Below, piece by piece: positions 9,490-17,263 of a stretch of DNA of 64,000 nucleotides; the first letter of the stretch is position 1, and every line of letters starts with the position of its first letter. Source of the DNA: JBPOIC01 sp052034865. GTDB taxonomy: Bacteria; UBA10199; JADFYH01. The stretch covers positions 1 through 64,000 of the forward strand of contig JBPOIC010000039.1 of the NCBI GenBank assembly GCA_052034865.1. Reading direction: 5' to 3'. A program made the translations under genes and the position numbers. A model generated the notes under the pieces. That model ran no database searches, was not told the DNA's origin, and saw only the letters and a list, made by a program, of their open reading frames with translations.

Positions 9490-9525
9490 CGTCATTGCGG
9501 GCGACCGAAGGGAACGTGGCAATCC
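9490..9525. repeat. GTCATTGCGGGCGACCGAAG interspersed repeat
   Basis: The sequence matches the common bacterial intergenic repeat type beginning CGTCATTGCG and ending GCAATCC. A diverged inverted copy is visible at 13382-13425 (CCCTTCGGTCGATCGCAAAG...CGCAATGATC). It lies just past the stop of the PAP2 gene. Confidence 0.5.
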
Positions 9526-9545
9526 ATCCACCCTTCATAAACGCT

Positions 9546-10586
9546 TCATCCCTGCTGTTTTCTCTTAGATACCTCTAAATTGCGCTTTTTCAAGATCACT
9601 GGGACGTCATCGGTAAAATGCCGGAGGATGAACGGATAAATTTTTCCAAGTTTTTGAACTCTCCACTTCTCAACGATAAAAAAGGCGAGGGCTGCGTAGA
9701 ACATCCCCAAAAAAAGATCGATCACATAATGATGCTGAAGGTAAACGGCCGCAAAACACATGAGCGAAAGATACACGCTTTGCGCGTATTTCCATTTTCC
9801 AGGGTTTTGAAGGGCGTACAGCCAGCCCAAGCTTGCAAAGCCTGCGTGCATGGAAGGAATGGCCCCAAAAACGACGGGCGACATTCCATAAAATCCGCTG
9901 GTGAGTTTAAATCCCAAAAGGGCATCGAAACGAATGAGTCCTCCCGGATCTCCAGCAATAGGATGGAGGGGCTGCATAAAACCGTAATGCGTCACATACC
10001 ACGGAGGAGCGGCTGGATAGAGAAAGTAGGTTGCAAAGGCCAGAAAATTCATCAGCAAAAAAGCAAGCGTGTAGCGACCCGCTTCTTCGGGTGAGCGCAA
10101 ACGCCAGATCAGAAGAATCAAGAGAATCGCAATCGGCTCGTGGAGAATATAAATGATGCCACACAGCAGATCTAAAGCGGGATGCGTCCAGGCCAAAAAG
10201 AAATCATTGAGCAGGATTTTTTTTCCAGCGTGCATCCATCCAAACCAGGATAAATCGATCTGATAGGGTTCGCTAATGTGGATGGGTAAGATGAAATCGA
10301 AGGGAATGTAGCGTAAAAAATCGAAGACGATGTCTTTAATGACGACGGGAAGGGCGAGCAGGATAAAGATCCGGGTTTTGGGATGAACGAAATAAAGCGC
10401 AAGGACGAGTAGCGAGAACAAGACGTGATCGATTCGAAACTGACCCAGCAGAACGTGGGTTAGGCAGTAGGCGAGTGTAAATGCGGGCCAAAGGAATGCT
10501 TTCAGATAAACAAGTGAAGCTCCTTCCAGCCGGTCGGCCAAGAGTCTGTCATAAAGTAGTGAAACTGCGCGAAAAACACGGTCCAT
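9546..10586 (-). CDS. PAP2-family membrane phosphatase/transferase, Aur1 (inositol phosphorylceramide synthase)-like
   Basis: This 346-residue protein has 7-8 membrane helices. The C-terminal half holds the PAP2 catalytic motifs: FGAIPSMHAGFASLGW (about 235-250; SMH motif) and LQHHYVIDLFLGMFYA (about 283-298; catalytic His and Asp). YPAAPPWYVTHYGFMQPLH (about 193-211) closely resembles the block before motif 2 in Aur1/IPC-synthase-like proteins. That branch moves a phospho-headgroup from a phospholipid to ceramide rather than only dephosphorylating. It is transcribed away from the sphingolipid-type biosynthetic genes that begin 259 bp away, so they share a divergent promoter region. Headgroup-transferase function is an inference from motif and neighbours; a plain lipid phosphatase remains possible. 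Confidence 0.78.
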   Translation of the reverse strand: MDRVFRAVSLLYDRLLADRLEGASLVYLKAFLWPAFTLAYCLTHVLLGQFRIDHVLFSLLVLALYFVHPKTRIFILLALPVVIKDIVFDFLRYIPFDFILPIHISEPYQIDLSWFGWMHAGKKILLNDFFLAWTHPALDLLCGIIYILHEPIAILLILLIWRLRSPEEAGRYTLAFLLMNFLAFATYFLYPAAPPWYVTHYGFMQPLHPIAGDPGGLIRFDALLGFKLTSGFYGMSPVVFGAIPSMHAGFASLGWLYALQNPGKWKYAQSVYLSLMCFAAVYLQHHYVIDLFLGMFYAALAFFIVEKWRVQKLGKIYPFILRHFTDDVPVILKKRNLEVSKRKQQG

Positions 10587-10684
10587 AAAGAAAAGAGGGC
10601 GAGGGAGACCTTGCCCTTATAATTAGAAAGATTGTGAATCAGGCAGATAGCGGGTTCATCACACAAACTCAACCAAGAGTTTTA

Positions 10685-10712
10685 TTGACAGTTTTTCAGG
10701 ATCCAGTACTTA
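10685..10712 (+). promoter_or_regulatory. Candidate sigma-70 promoter for the spt-like gene
   Basis: TTGACA at 10685-10690 is followed after 16 bp by TACTTA at 10707-10712, about 135 bp upstream of the spt-like start in the divergent spacer. A second AT-rich candidate (GATACTGTACAAT, about 10797-10810) lies nearer the gene. Assignment rests on consensus match only. Confidence 0.35.
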
Positions 10713-10844
10713 TTCCCCCTAAAATCAATAAATCGTTCCGGTAGGAGTTGTGACAGTTCGTTTCGTCCCTCCCATGGTTTCCTCTTTAATTTCGGTGATA
10801 CTGTACAATTGTTGTCATTCAGGATGTAGTTCCCGTTCATTGCT

Positions 10845-12113
10845 ATGACTCAACACGTGGATGATCTTGTAAAAAACCGCCACCTTCTTTCCCGTGAGGA
10901 AAGCTCCGATGTTTTTGCAAAGGCCTATGCCTTTCAAAAGGTGATCGGCTCGTTGCGTGAGACGGGAAGTTATCCTTATTTTCAACCTCTCTCCTTAAAC
11001 CTCGGTCCCCAGGCCATTCTGAAAGGTAAAAAAGTCATCATGATGGGCTCTAATAATTATTTGGGGCTCACCACTCATCCCAAAGTTCGTGAAGCGGCCA
11101 TTGAAGCCATTCAACGTTTTGGTACGAGCGCGACCGGTTCTCGTCTGCTCAACGGATCTTTGGAAATCCATGAGGCCTTCGAACACGAGATTGCCCAGTT
11201 TCTCAACAAAGAAGCGGCTCTGATTTTTACTACCGGCTATCAAGCCAATCTGGGCGCCATTACAGCCCTGGCAACCCACGGAGTTCAGGTTTATCTCGAT
11301 AAACAAAATCATGCGAGTTTGTATGATGCAGTCAAAATGAGTGAAGGACGTTGTGTGTTTTTCAAACACAACGATGCGGATCATTTAGATCGTCTGATGG
11401 CCCAGGCCCCTGCGGGAAGTCCGAAGCTGGTCGCGGTGGATGGGGTGTTCAGCATGGAAGGTGATCTCACTCCTCTTCCTAACATAGTCGAGGTTTGCAG
11501 GCGTCATCACGCGCGACTTTTGGTCGACGATGCCCATGCCCTGGGAGTTTTGGGAAAAAAAGGAGAAGGGACGGCAGGTCATTTTGGTTTGAGCTCAGAA
11601 GTCGATCTGATCATGGCGACCTTCTCAAAATCGCTGGCCTCAACTGGTGGTTATGTAGCCGGAGATTTTGCGATTGTGGATTATATCAAGCACCATGGTC
11701 GCTCGATGATTTTTTCGGCTTCGATTACTCCTGCGAATCTAGCGGCGGCCCGCGAATCTCTTCAAATTCTCATTCAGGAGCCAGAACGCGTGACGCAGGT
11801 GATGGAGAATGCTCGCGTTCTGAAAGAAGGATTGATCGCAATGGGATGGAGTGTTGGGGCTTCGCAAACACCGATCATCCCCGTACATATCGGAAATGAT
11901 CTGACCGCCCTGACGCTTTGGAAAGATCTTCTGGAAGCCGGAGTCTATGTGAATCCGGTTGTCTATCCTGCGGTCGATCAGGACAAGGCGATTTTACGCG
12001 TGAGTACAATGACGACGCATACGCCCCAACATCTGGAACAGGCTCTTGAGGCGTTTCGTCTAGTTGGAGAGCGCTATCATCTTCTTGAAAAACAGGCGAG
12101 TCATGGGGCTTGA
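10845..12113 (+). CDS. spt: Serine palmitoyltransferase-like PLP enzyme (alpha-oxoamine synthase)
   Basis: This 422-residue alpha-oxoamine synthase condenses an amino acid with an acyl thioester; in the sphingolipid pathway, serine plus a C16 acyl chain gives 3-ketosphinganine. Visible landmarks are MGSNNYLGLTTHPKV (about 66-80), GTSATGSRLLNGSLEIHEAFE (the central GSRLLNG, about 102), DDAHALGVLG (about 228-237, PLP-binding Asp and His) and ATFSKSLASTGGYVAGD with Schiff-base Lys262. GSRLLNG and the overlapping acyltransferase gene favour Spt over BioF or Kbl, and no biotin genes are nearby. It overlaps the next gene by 11 bp, a sign of translational coupling. The enzyme is cytoplasmic or membrane-peripheral. 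Confidence 0.8.
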   Translation: MTQHVDDLVKNRHLLSREESSDVFAKAYAFQKVIGSLRETGSYPYFQPLSLNLGPQAILKGKKVIMMGSNNYLGLTTHPKVREAAIEAIQRFGTSATGSRLLNGSLEIHEAFEHEIAQFLNKEAALIFTTGYQANLGAITALATHGVQVYLDKQNHASLYDAVKMSEGRCVFFKHNDADHLDRLMAQAPAGSPKLVAVDGVFSMEGDLTPLPNIVEVCRRHHARLLVDDAHALGVLGKKGEGTAGHFGLSSEVDLIMATFSKSLASTGGYVAGDFAIVDYIKHHGRSMIFSASITPANLAAARESLQILIQEPERVTQVMENARVLKEGLIAMGWSVGASQTPIIPVHIGNDLTALTLWKDLLEAGVYVNPVVYPAVDQDKAILRVSTMTTHTPQHLEQALEAFRLVGERYHLLEKQASHGA

Positions 12114-13236
12114 GTCTCTTTCTGTCCAGCCTGTGCGCACCCGCCTGGAGCTCAAACGTTTTATTCAACTTCCCTACCGTCTCTATCAAAACGATCCCCA
12201 TTGGATTGCCCCACTTTATTCCGAGCGCAAAGAAATCCTTCATCCTCAAAAAAATCCTTTTTATCAGCATGCGATCGTGGAGCTTTTCCTCGCGGTTCGC
12301 GAGGGAAAAGAAGTGGGGAGAATCTCTGCTCAGATCGATTTTGAGTATGAGAAATGTCATGGGGAACGGGTGGGGCATTTTGGATTTTTTGAGTGCGAAC
12401 AGGATCCTGAAATTGCCGCTGCCCTTTTTCAGGCGGCTGAAAATTTTTTAAAACAAAACCAGGCGACACGCATCGTGGGGCCTTTCAGTTTTTCGATCAA
12501 TGAAGAATCGGGTCTTTTAATCGATGGTTTTGATCAACCTCTCATGACGATGATGCCTTACAATCCTCCCTACTATGCCGATCTCATCGAAGGCGTAGGG
12601 TATCGCAAGATCAAGGATTTATATGCGTGGCATTACCCGGTGGGCGAAATTCCCGAACAGCCGCGACTGATTGCGGAAGAGGTGAGGAAATTGCCGGATC
12701 TGATCCTGCGCACCTTTGATAAAAAGAATTTCAAACGCGATATGAACATTATCATCGATATTTTCAATTCCGCCTGGTCAGAAAACTGGGGCTTTGTGCC
12801 CTTGACTTCGGCCGAAGTTGACAAGATGGCAAAGGATCTTAAACTCTTTATCGATTACGAAGGGGCATTTATTGCCGAATATAAAGGGATTCCCATCGCG
12901 ATGGCGCTTGCGATGCCCAATCTGTATGAATTGATTGCAGGCATGAAGGGCCGTCTGTTTCCCTTCGGTATCTTTAAACTCCTGTGGCGCCTGTTTCGAA
13001 AGCAATATCGCTCTGCACGCCTGATGCTTCTGGGAATCAAAAAGGAATACCGAAGTTCCATGCTTGGATTTTTAAGCACCCTGCTCTACGTTGAAATTCA
13101 TCGGCGTGGGCTTGAGCGGGGCTATGAGTGGGGAGAGCTTTCCTGGACCCTCGAAGACAATCGCAAAGTGAATACCGGCATCGAGTTTATGGGAGGAAAG
13201 AAATACAAGACGTTTCGAATTTATGAGAAGGGGTAG
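12103..13236 (+). CDS. GNAT-fold acyltransferase, candidate bacterial ceramide synthase (bCerS)
   Basis: This 377-residue protein belongs to the long GNAT-type family that opens with a basic N-terminal block (RFIQLPYRLYQNDPHWIAPL, about 16-35). It continues with HFGFFECEQDPEIAAALF (about 88-105), GPFSFSINEESGLLIDGF and MMPYNPPYYADLIEGVGY (about 145-165). The C-terminal GNAT half carries VEIHRRGLERGYEWGELSW. In Caulobacter a GNAT protein of this general type N-acylates 3-ketosphinganine ahead of reduction. The gene starts inside spt (ATG 12103), implying co-translation and a shared pathway. Similar proteins exist outside sphingolipid producers, so the substrate is inferred mainly from context. 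Confidence 0.68.
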   Translation: MGLESLSVQPVRTRLELKRFIQLPYRLYQNDPHWIAPLYSERKEILHPQKNPFYQHAIVELFLAVREGKEVGRISAQIDFEYEKCHGERVGHFGFFECEQDPEIAAALFQAAENFLKQNQATRIVGPFSFSINEESGLLIDGFDQPLMTMMPYNPPYYADLIEGVGYRKIKDLYAWHYPVGEIPEQPRLIAEEVRKLPDLILRTFDKKNFKRDMNIIIDIFNSAWSENWGFVPLTSAEVDKMAKDLKLFIDYEGAFIAEYKGIPIAMALAMPNLYELIAGMKGRLFPFGIFKLLWRLFRKQYRSARLMLLGIKKEYRSSMLGFLSTLLYVEIHRRGLERGYEWGELSWTLEDNRKVNTGIEFMGGKKYKTFRIYEKG

Positions 13237-13381
13237 GAAGGGAAAGGTGGGGATTTTCATCGTCTCACCCTCTCTTTTAAGAATGCGACGAAGTATCTGT
13301 CCTTTGACTCTTCGACGAGTTCAAAGCTCAAGGCGAACGACTTAGGATGTCCCATGTGTTTTCTGACTTTTGATTCCTGGA

Positions 13382-13446
13382 TGGTTTCTCTCCCTTCGGT
13401 CGATCGCAAAGACGCAATGATCGTCCTTCTAAATTCTGTCTCCTGA
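13382..13446. repeat. Repeat-rich spacer: inverted GTCATTGCG-type and CAGGAGACAGAATT copies
   Basis: The 415-bp spacer between the acyltransferase and reductase genes contains no gene I can support. It holds an inverted diverged GTCATTGCG repeat (13382-13425), an inverted exact copy of the 15-mer TCAGGAGACAGAATT (13432-13446; other copy 1665-1679), and a GGGTGAGGGTGAG-type repeat at about 13485-13520 that resembles 3582-3596. Confidence 0.5.
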
Positions 13447-13558
13447 TTTTTCCACTCTCCCGTTGCTGGGACGAAGTACCCGAAGGGTGGAGGGTGAGGG
13501 GAAATTAAATTCTCACCCTCCCTCCAAATCCCGCCCATCCAGGGCGGGAGGGCGTTGC

Positions 13559-13585
13559 GGACGAGGCATGCCTCGCCCCTACAAA
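13559..13585. repeat. Interspersed palindromic repeat, GTAGGGGCG type (inverted)
   Basis: GGACGAGGCATGCCTCGCCC continues into CTACAAA. The 21 bases at 13565-13585 are identical to 6257-6277. It sits 67 bp upstream of the reductase start, the same position relative to a plus-strand gene as the other copy. Confidence 0.65.
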
Positions 13586-13651
13586 TAATTTAGGTTTAAC
13601 CATGAGAGCAATCACACAGGATTGCCAATCACTGCATTTCGCTCGCAAACT

Positions 13652-14635
13652 ATGAACATCTTCCTCACAGGTGCTTCTGGGTTTTTAGGCTTTCATGTCG
13701 CCAGGCTTTTGGTGGAGCGGGGCCATCGCGTGATTGCCCTTGTTCGTCCGACCAGCCAGCGAAAGGAACTTAAGAAACTTCCCATTCAATGGATCAAGGG
13801 AAGCCTGTCTGACCTTCGAGCCCTAAGACAAAGCCCAGAGCCTTTGGAGGCCGTGATTCATATCGCAGGGATTGTGAAGGCCTTGTCTAAAGAAGCCTTC
13901 TTTAAAACCAATGCACAGGGGACAGAGAATCTCGTTCAGGAAATTCTCTCTCGTCCCACTCTTCCTAAAGTTTTCATACAGATTTCAACCCTTGCGGTTC
14001 ATAGTCCTACCCGCGATGGTCCTGATTTTTGTCTTCCTGCAGATCAATGCCACCCCGTCAGTCATTATGGCGAAAGCAAATTGGCTGGAGAGAAGAGCCT
14101 GGGTTTACTTAAAGAAAAAGTTCGTAGTGTTATTTTGAGACCTCCTGTGATTTATGGCCCCCAGGATAGGGAAGTCCTGCTCCTTTTTAAGGCAGCGCAA
14201 AAAGGTTTTCTGCCGCTTTACCGACGCGGGCAAAGCCAGTTTTCCATGTGTTACGTCACCGATGTTGCCCAGGCGATTATAACCCTTTTGGAAAATCCTC
14301 CTCAGAAAGATGAAATATTTTGTCTGGATGATGGTGTCGTGCACACCTGGAAGAGTGTTGCTCAGGTCATTGCAAAGGCGATGAAGCGAAATCCGTTGCT
14401 ACTTTCCATTCCACATTCCCTTTACTCCCTCGCGGCCCTGTGCTCGCAGGGCTATGCTCAGCTAAGACGTCAGCCGGTGGTTTTTACCGTCAACAAGATG
14501 GAAGAAATTTCACAGCCCAGCTGGGTGTGTGGATATCAAAAATTGAATGAAAAAACAGGCTGGCGGCCTCAAGTGGATTTAAAACGGGGAATTGATTCGA
14601 CCTTGAGGTTTTATCGGGAGATGAAGTGGCTTTAA
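13652..14635 (+). CDS. NAD(P)-dependent epimerase/reductase, candidate 3-oxoceramide reductase (CerR)
   Basis: This extended short-chain dehydrogenase has about 327 residues. MNIFLTGASGFLGFHVARLL supplies the GxxGxxG nucleotide-binding loop at the very N-terminus, which is why I start at 13652 and not at the upstream ATG 13622. IQISTLAVHSP gives the catalytic Ser region and HYGESKLAGEKSL the YxxxK pair (about 140-150), and RPPVIYGPQDREVL is typical of the NDUFA9-like/3-beta-HSD-type branch. CerR of Caulobacter, which reduces 3-oxoceramide, is an NAD-epimerase-like protein of this sort. The gene follows spt and the acyltransferase on the same strand after a 415-bp repeat-rich gap, so it may have its own promoter. 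Sugar-nucleotide epimerase activity is the main alternative. Confidence 0.65.
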   Translation: MNIFLTGASGFLGFHVARLLVERGHRVIALVRPTSQRKELKKLPIQWIKGSLSDLRALRQSPEPLEAVIHIAGIVKALSKEAFFKTNAQGTENLVQEILSRPTLPKVFIQISTLAVHSPTRDGPDFCLPADQCHPVSHYGESKLAGEKSLGLLKEKVRSVILRPPVIYGPQDREVLLLFKAAQKGFLPLYRRGQSQFSMCYVTDVAQAIITLLENPPQKDEIFCLDDGVVHTWKSVAQVIAKAMKRNPLLLSIPHSLYSLAALCSQGYAQLRRQPVVFTVNKMEEISQPSWVCGYQKLNEKTGWRPQVDLKRGIDSTLRFYREMKWL

Positions 14636-14636
14636 T

Positions 14637-14760
14637 GGGACTTTCTCACTGGGCGATCTGCTTCGTTAAAATTTCTTCAGAAAATCCTCACGTACATCCC
14701 TGTACTCTCTGGTTTTCTTCAGGAATTTCGCCTTGCATTTCATCCCATTGAGAAAATCCT
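14637..14760. repeat. Long imperfect inverted repeat (about 124 bp)
   Basis: Both arms of the sequence between the reductase gene and proA can pair. GGACTTTCTCACTGGGCGAT at the left matches, inverted, ATTTCATCCCATTGAGAAAATCC at the right. AAATTTCTTCAGAAAATCC matches the complement of GGTTTTCTTCAGGAATTT. The centre is GTAC-ATCCCT-GTAC at 14692-14705. It looks like a foldback repeat unit (MITE-like or a very long hairpin) rather than a simple terminator, since no T-run follows directly. Confidence 0.55.
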
Positions 14761-14851
14761 ATTTAAATTTATTCCAGGATTTTCCTCATTTTAGAAAGAG
14801 GATGATTTCACCCTTCTTGACCGTCCTTTTTGATTGAACTACTCGTCTCTT

Positions 14852-16111
14852 ATGCAAACCCATCAATCCATTATCCTGGAAATCGCCCAAAAGGCCCGTG
14901 CCAGTGCGCGCTTTGGGGCCAATCTCAGCACTTCACAGAAAAATAAAATCCTGCATCAAATGGCCGAGGCCTTGATGGCCCAGTCCGAAAGGGTCCGGCT
15001 GGAGAATCAGAAAGATCTTCAGAATGCGCAGGAAAAAAATCTTTCTTCCGCCATGATCGACCGTCTGACACTTACTCCCAAACGGATTGCCGAGATGGCC
15101 AAGGGGTTGACTGAAGTTGCCGCACTTCCCGATCCAGTCGGTGAAATCACCAAAGGATGGGTTCGGCCCAATGGGCTTCGTATCGAAAAGGTGCGCATTC
15201 CTTTGGGAGTGATCGGCATCATCTATGAATCCCGACCGAATGTGACGGTCGATGCTGCCGGTTTGTGTTTGAAGTCCGGAAATGCCGTGGTGCTTCGGGG
15301 AGGCTCGGAGGCGATTCATTCCAATCGGATTTTGGGTGAGATTCTGCGCGAGGTGCTTAAGGAAAATGGAATCCATGAAGATCTCATTCAGGTGGTTCCG
15401 GTGACCGATCGTGACGCCGTTCAATTCCTGCTTTCCCAGGATCGATACATCGACTTGATCATTCCGCGTGGAGGAGAAGGTCTCATGAAGATGGTGCGTG
15501 AGTTTTCGAAGATTCCCGTCGTGCGCCACGATAAAGGGGTGTGTCACATCTTTGTCGATTACAATGCCGATCTTGAGAAGGCCGAAAAAATTTGTATCAA
15601 CTCCAAGGTCCAGCGACCTGGAGTTTGCAATGCTCTCGAAACCTTACTCGTCGATGAAAAAATTGCTCCTGATTTTTTACCGCGAATGATTGCCGAATAT
15701 CAGCGATTGGGAGTTGAAATTCGCGGCTGTGAAAAAACCCGTCAGATCGTATCCAATATCCAGACTGCCATCGAAGAAGACTGGTCGGCAGAATATCTCG
15801 ATTTAATCCTTGCCGTGCGCGTAGTGAGAAACCTTGATGAAGCGATTGAGCACATCGAAAAATACAGCTCGCTCCATACCGAATCGATCCTGACCAATGA
15901 TGAAGCCCATGCCGAGCGCTTTTTGCGTGAACTGAATTCTTCTGTTGTTCTGGTCAATGCATCCACCCGTTTCAACGATGGGGGGCAGTTAGGCCTGGGA
16001 GCCGAAATCGGAATTTCCACAACCAAGCTTCATGCCTTTGGACCGATGGGGCTTGAAGAACTCACCGCTCAAAAATATGTGGTACGGGGAGAAGGTCAGG
16101 TGAGAGAGTGA
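14852..16111 (+). CDS. proA: Gamma-glutamyl phosphate reductase (glutamate-5-semialdehyde dehydrogenase)
   Basis: ProA reduces gamma-glutamyl phosphate to glutamate-5-semialdehyde in proline synthesis, using NADPH in the cytoplasm. About 419 residues is the usual length. Family blocks include RIEKVRIPLGVIGIIYESRP (about 107-126), NAVVLRGGSEAIHSN, and the catalytic cysteine in KVQRPGVCNALETLL (about 256-270). NDGGQLGLGAEIGISTTKLH is followed by AFGPMGLEEL at the C-terminus. I use the ATG at 14852 rather than a TTG 18 bp upstream, because MQTHQSIILEIAQKARA is the expected beginning. proB is not in the window. Downstream rsfS and rlmH are spaced about 115 and 65 bp apart and may be cotranscribed. 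Confidence 0.95.
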   Translation: MQTHQSIILEIAQKARASARFGANLSTSQKNKILHQMAEALMAQSERVRLENQKDLQNAQEKNLSSAMIDRLTLTPKRIAEMAKGLTEVAALPDPVGEITKGWVRPNGLRIEKVRIPLGVIGIIYESRPNVTVDAAGLCLKSGNAVVLRGGSEAIHSNRILGEILREVLKENGIHEDLIQVVPVTDRDAVQFLLSQDRYIDLIIPRGGEGLMKMVREFSKIPVVRHDKGVCHIFVDYNADLEKAEKICINSKVQRPGVCNALETLLVDEKIAPDFLPRMIAEYQRLGVEIRGCEKTRQIVSNIQTAIEEDWSAEYLDLILAVRVVRNLDEAIEHIEKYSSLHTESILTNDEAHAERFLRELNSSVVLVNASTRFNDGGQLGLGAEIGISTTKLHAFGPMGLEELTAQKYVVRGEGQVRE

Positions 16112-16226
16112 ACGGGAGTACAAAACTGAAGATTGATTGAAGAAAAAGTAACCTCGAAAAAAAAATCATTTTTAAAATTCAAACTCATGAATTGACGGGC
16201 TGACCCTGTCTCGATACGGAAAACAA

Positions 16227-16655
16227 ATGACTTCCAAAGACCTCGCTAAAAAAATCGCCACGATCGCCAGCGAAATGAAGGCCGATCAAATCAAAATTCT
16301 CGATCTTCAAAAACTCTCCAGCTTTACAGACTTTTTCGTGATCTGTTCGGGTACTTCCGATCGCCAGCTCCAGGCCATTGCCGACAAAGTTGTTTTGGAG
16401 CTTAAAAAAGAAGAGATTCGTCCTTACTCCACCGAGGGGTATGAACAGGGACAATGGGTACTTGTGGATTATCCAGGTGTTGTTCTTCATATTTTTACCG
16501 AAGAGGCCCGAGCACATTATGATCTGGAAGGATTTTGGGAAAAAGCTCCGCGACCGCGGGTGAGCCTTTCCCGTCCCAAAAAACTTAAAAATCTGAAACC
16601 TCTAAAAAAAACTACGAAAACTCCGGCTCGAAAACGAACAACGACGGCCAAATAA
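16227..16655 (+). CDS. rsfS: Ribosome silencing factor RsfS (Iojap/YbeB family)
   Basis: RsfS binds ribosomal protein uL14 and blocks subunit joining when nutrients are short. The 142-residue protein contains the family core DQIKILDLQKLSSFTDFFVI (about 20-39), CSGTSDRQLQAIADKV and EGYEQGQWVLVDYPGVVLHI (about 70-89), then FTEEARAHYDLEGFW. After the domain there is a basic, lysine-rich tail (about residues 115-142) that short homologues lack and that may contact RNA. RsfS next to rlmH and other ribosome-related genes is a very common arrangement, which supports the call. Confidence 0.93.
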   Translation: MTSKDLAKKIATIASEMKADQIKILDLQKLSSFTDFFVICSGTSDRQLQAIADKVVLELKKEEIRPYSTEGYEQGQWVLVDYPGVVLHIFTEEARAHYDLEGFWEKAPRPRVSLSRPKKLKNLKPLKKTTKTPARKRTTTAK

Positions 16656-16720
16656 GCGAAATCCGACATAATCCCATCTTTGATTTGTCTCTTCTTTAAG
16701 TTCCCTCAGGCAACCCTTCC

Positions 16721-17203
16721 ATGAAACTCAAACTCATATCGGTTGGACATTTGAAAGATCCTTTGCTGCGTGAGGGGGTAGAGAATTATCTCAAACGGAT
16801 CAAACCCTTTGTGCCGATCAAGGTCGAAGAAGTTCGTGAGTTTCCTTTTCGAAAAGGGATGAGTCTGAAGGTGGTGCTCGATCAGGAAGCAGAAGCGATT
16901 GATGAACGGATCGGCGCAGGCGCCTATTACGTCGTTCTTGATGAGCGTGGAAAACAGAAATCGACCGAAGAATTCAAGGAGCTTTTTGTTCGCTGGGAAA
17001 ATGAAGGACGCAAGGAAGTAAATTTCATCATCGGGGGAGCGTATGGCCTTTCGGAATCCCTCATTCGTGGAGCTTACGAGCGCCTTGCCCTTTCCAAAAT
17101 GACCTTTACCCACGAAATGGCCCGCCTCATTTTTCTGGAGCAGGTTTACCGTGCCTATACGATTCTGCGCGGAATTCCCTATCATCATGGAAATCAGAGT
17201 TGA
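16721..17203 (+). CDS. rlmH: 23S rRNA (pseudouridine1915-N3)-methyltransferase RlmH
   Basis: RlmH is a SPOUT-class methyltransferase that acts on pseudouridine 1915 in helix 69 of 23S rRNA of assembled 70S ribosomes. The 160-residue protein begins MKLKLISVGHLKDPLLREGV and has YYVVLDERGKQKSTEEFKEL (about 68-87). The AdoMet-binding trefoil knot contains NFIIGGAYGLSESL (about 104-117), and the C-terminus is FLEQVYRAYTILRGIPYHHG, nearly the family consensus. The genomic pairing with rsfS (65 bp upstream) is typical. Confidence 0.95.
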   Translation: MKLKLISVGHLKDPLLREGVENYLKRIKPFVPIKVEEVREFPFRKGMSLKVVLDQEAEAIDERIGAGAYYVVLDERGKQKSTEEFKELFVRWENEGRKEVNFIIGGAYGLSESLIRGAYERLALSKMTFTHEMARLIFLEQVYRAYTILRGIPYHHGNQS

Positions 17204-17263
17204 GATGGTTTTTTCCAGAACTTTAATCTTTTCAACTTTCCTGTGAGTCGATAAAGGAATTGC

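Noticed and set aside
13257..13538. 93-codon minus-strand frame in the spacer after the acyltransferase gene.
   Set aside because: It lies across several interspersed repeats and has no ribosome site or family pattern.
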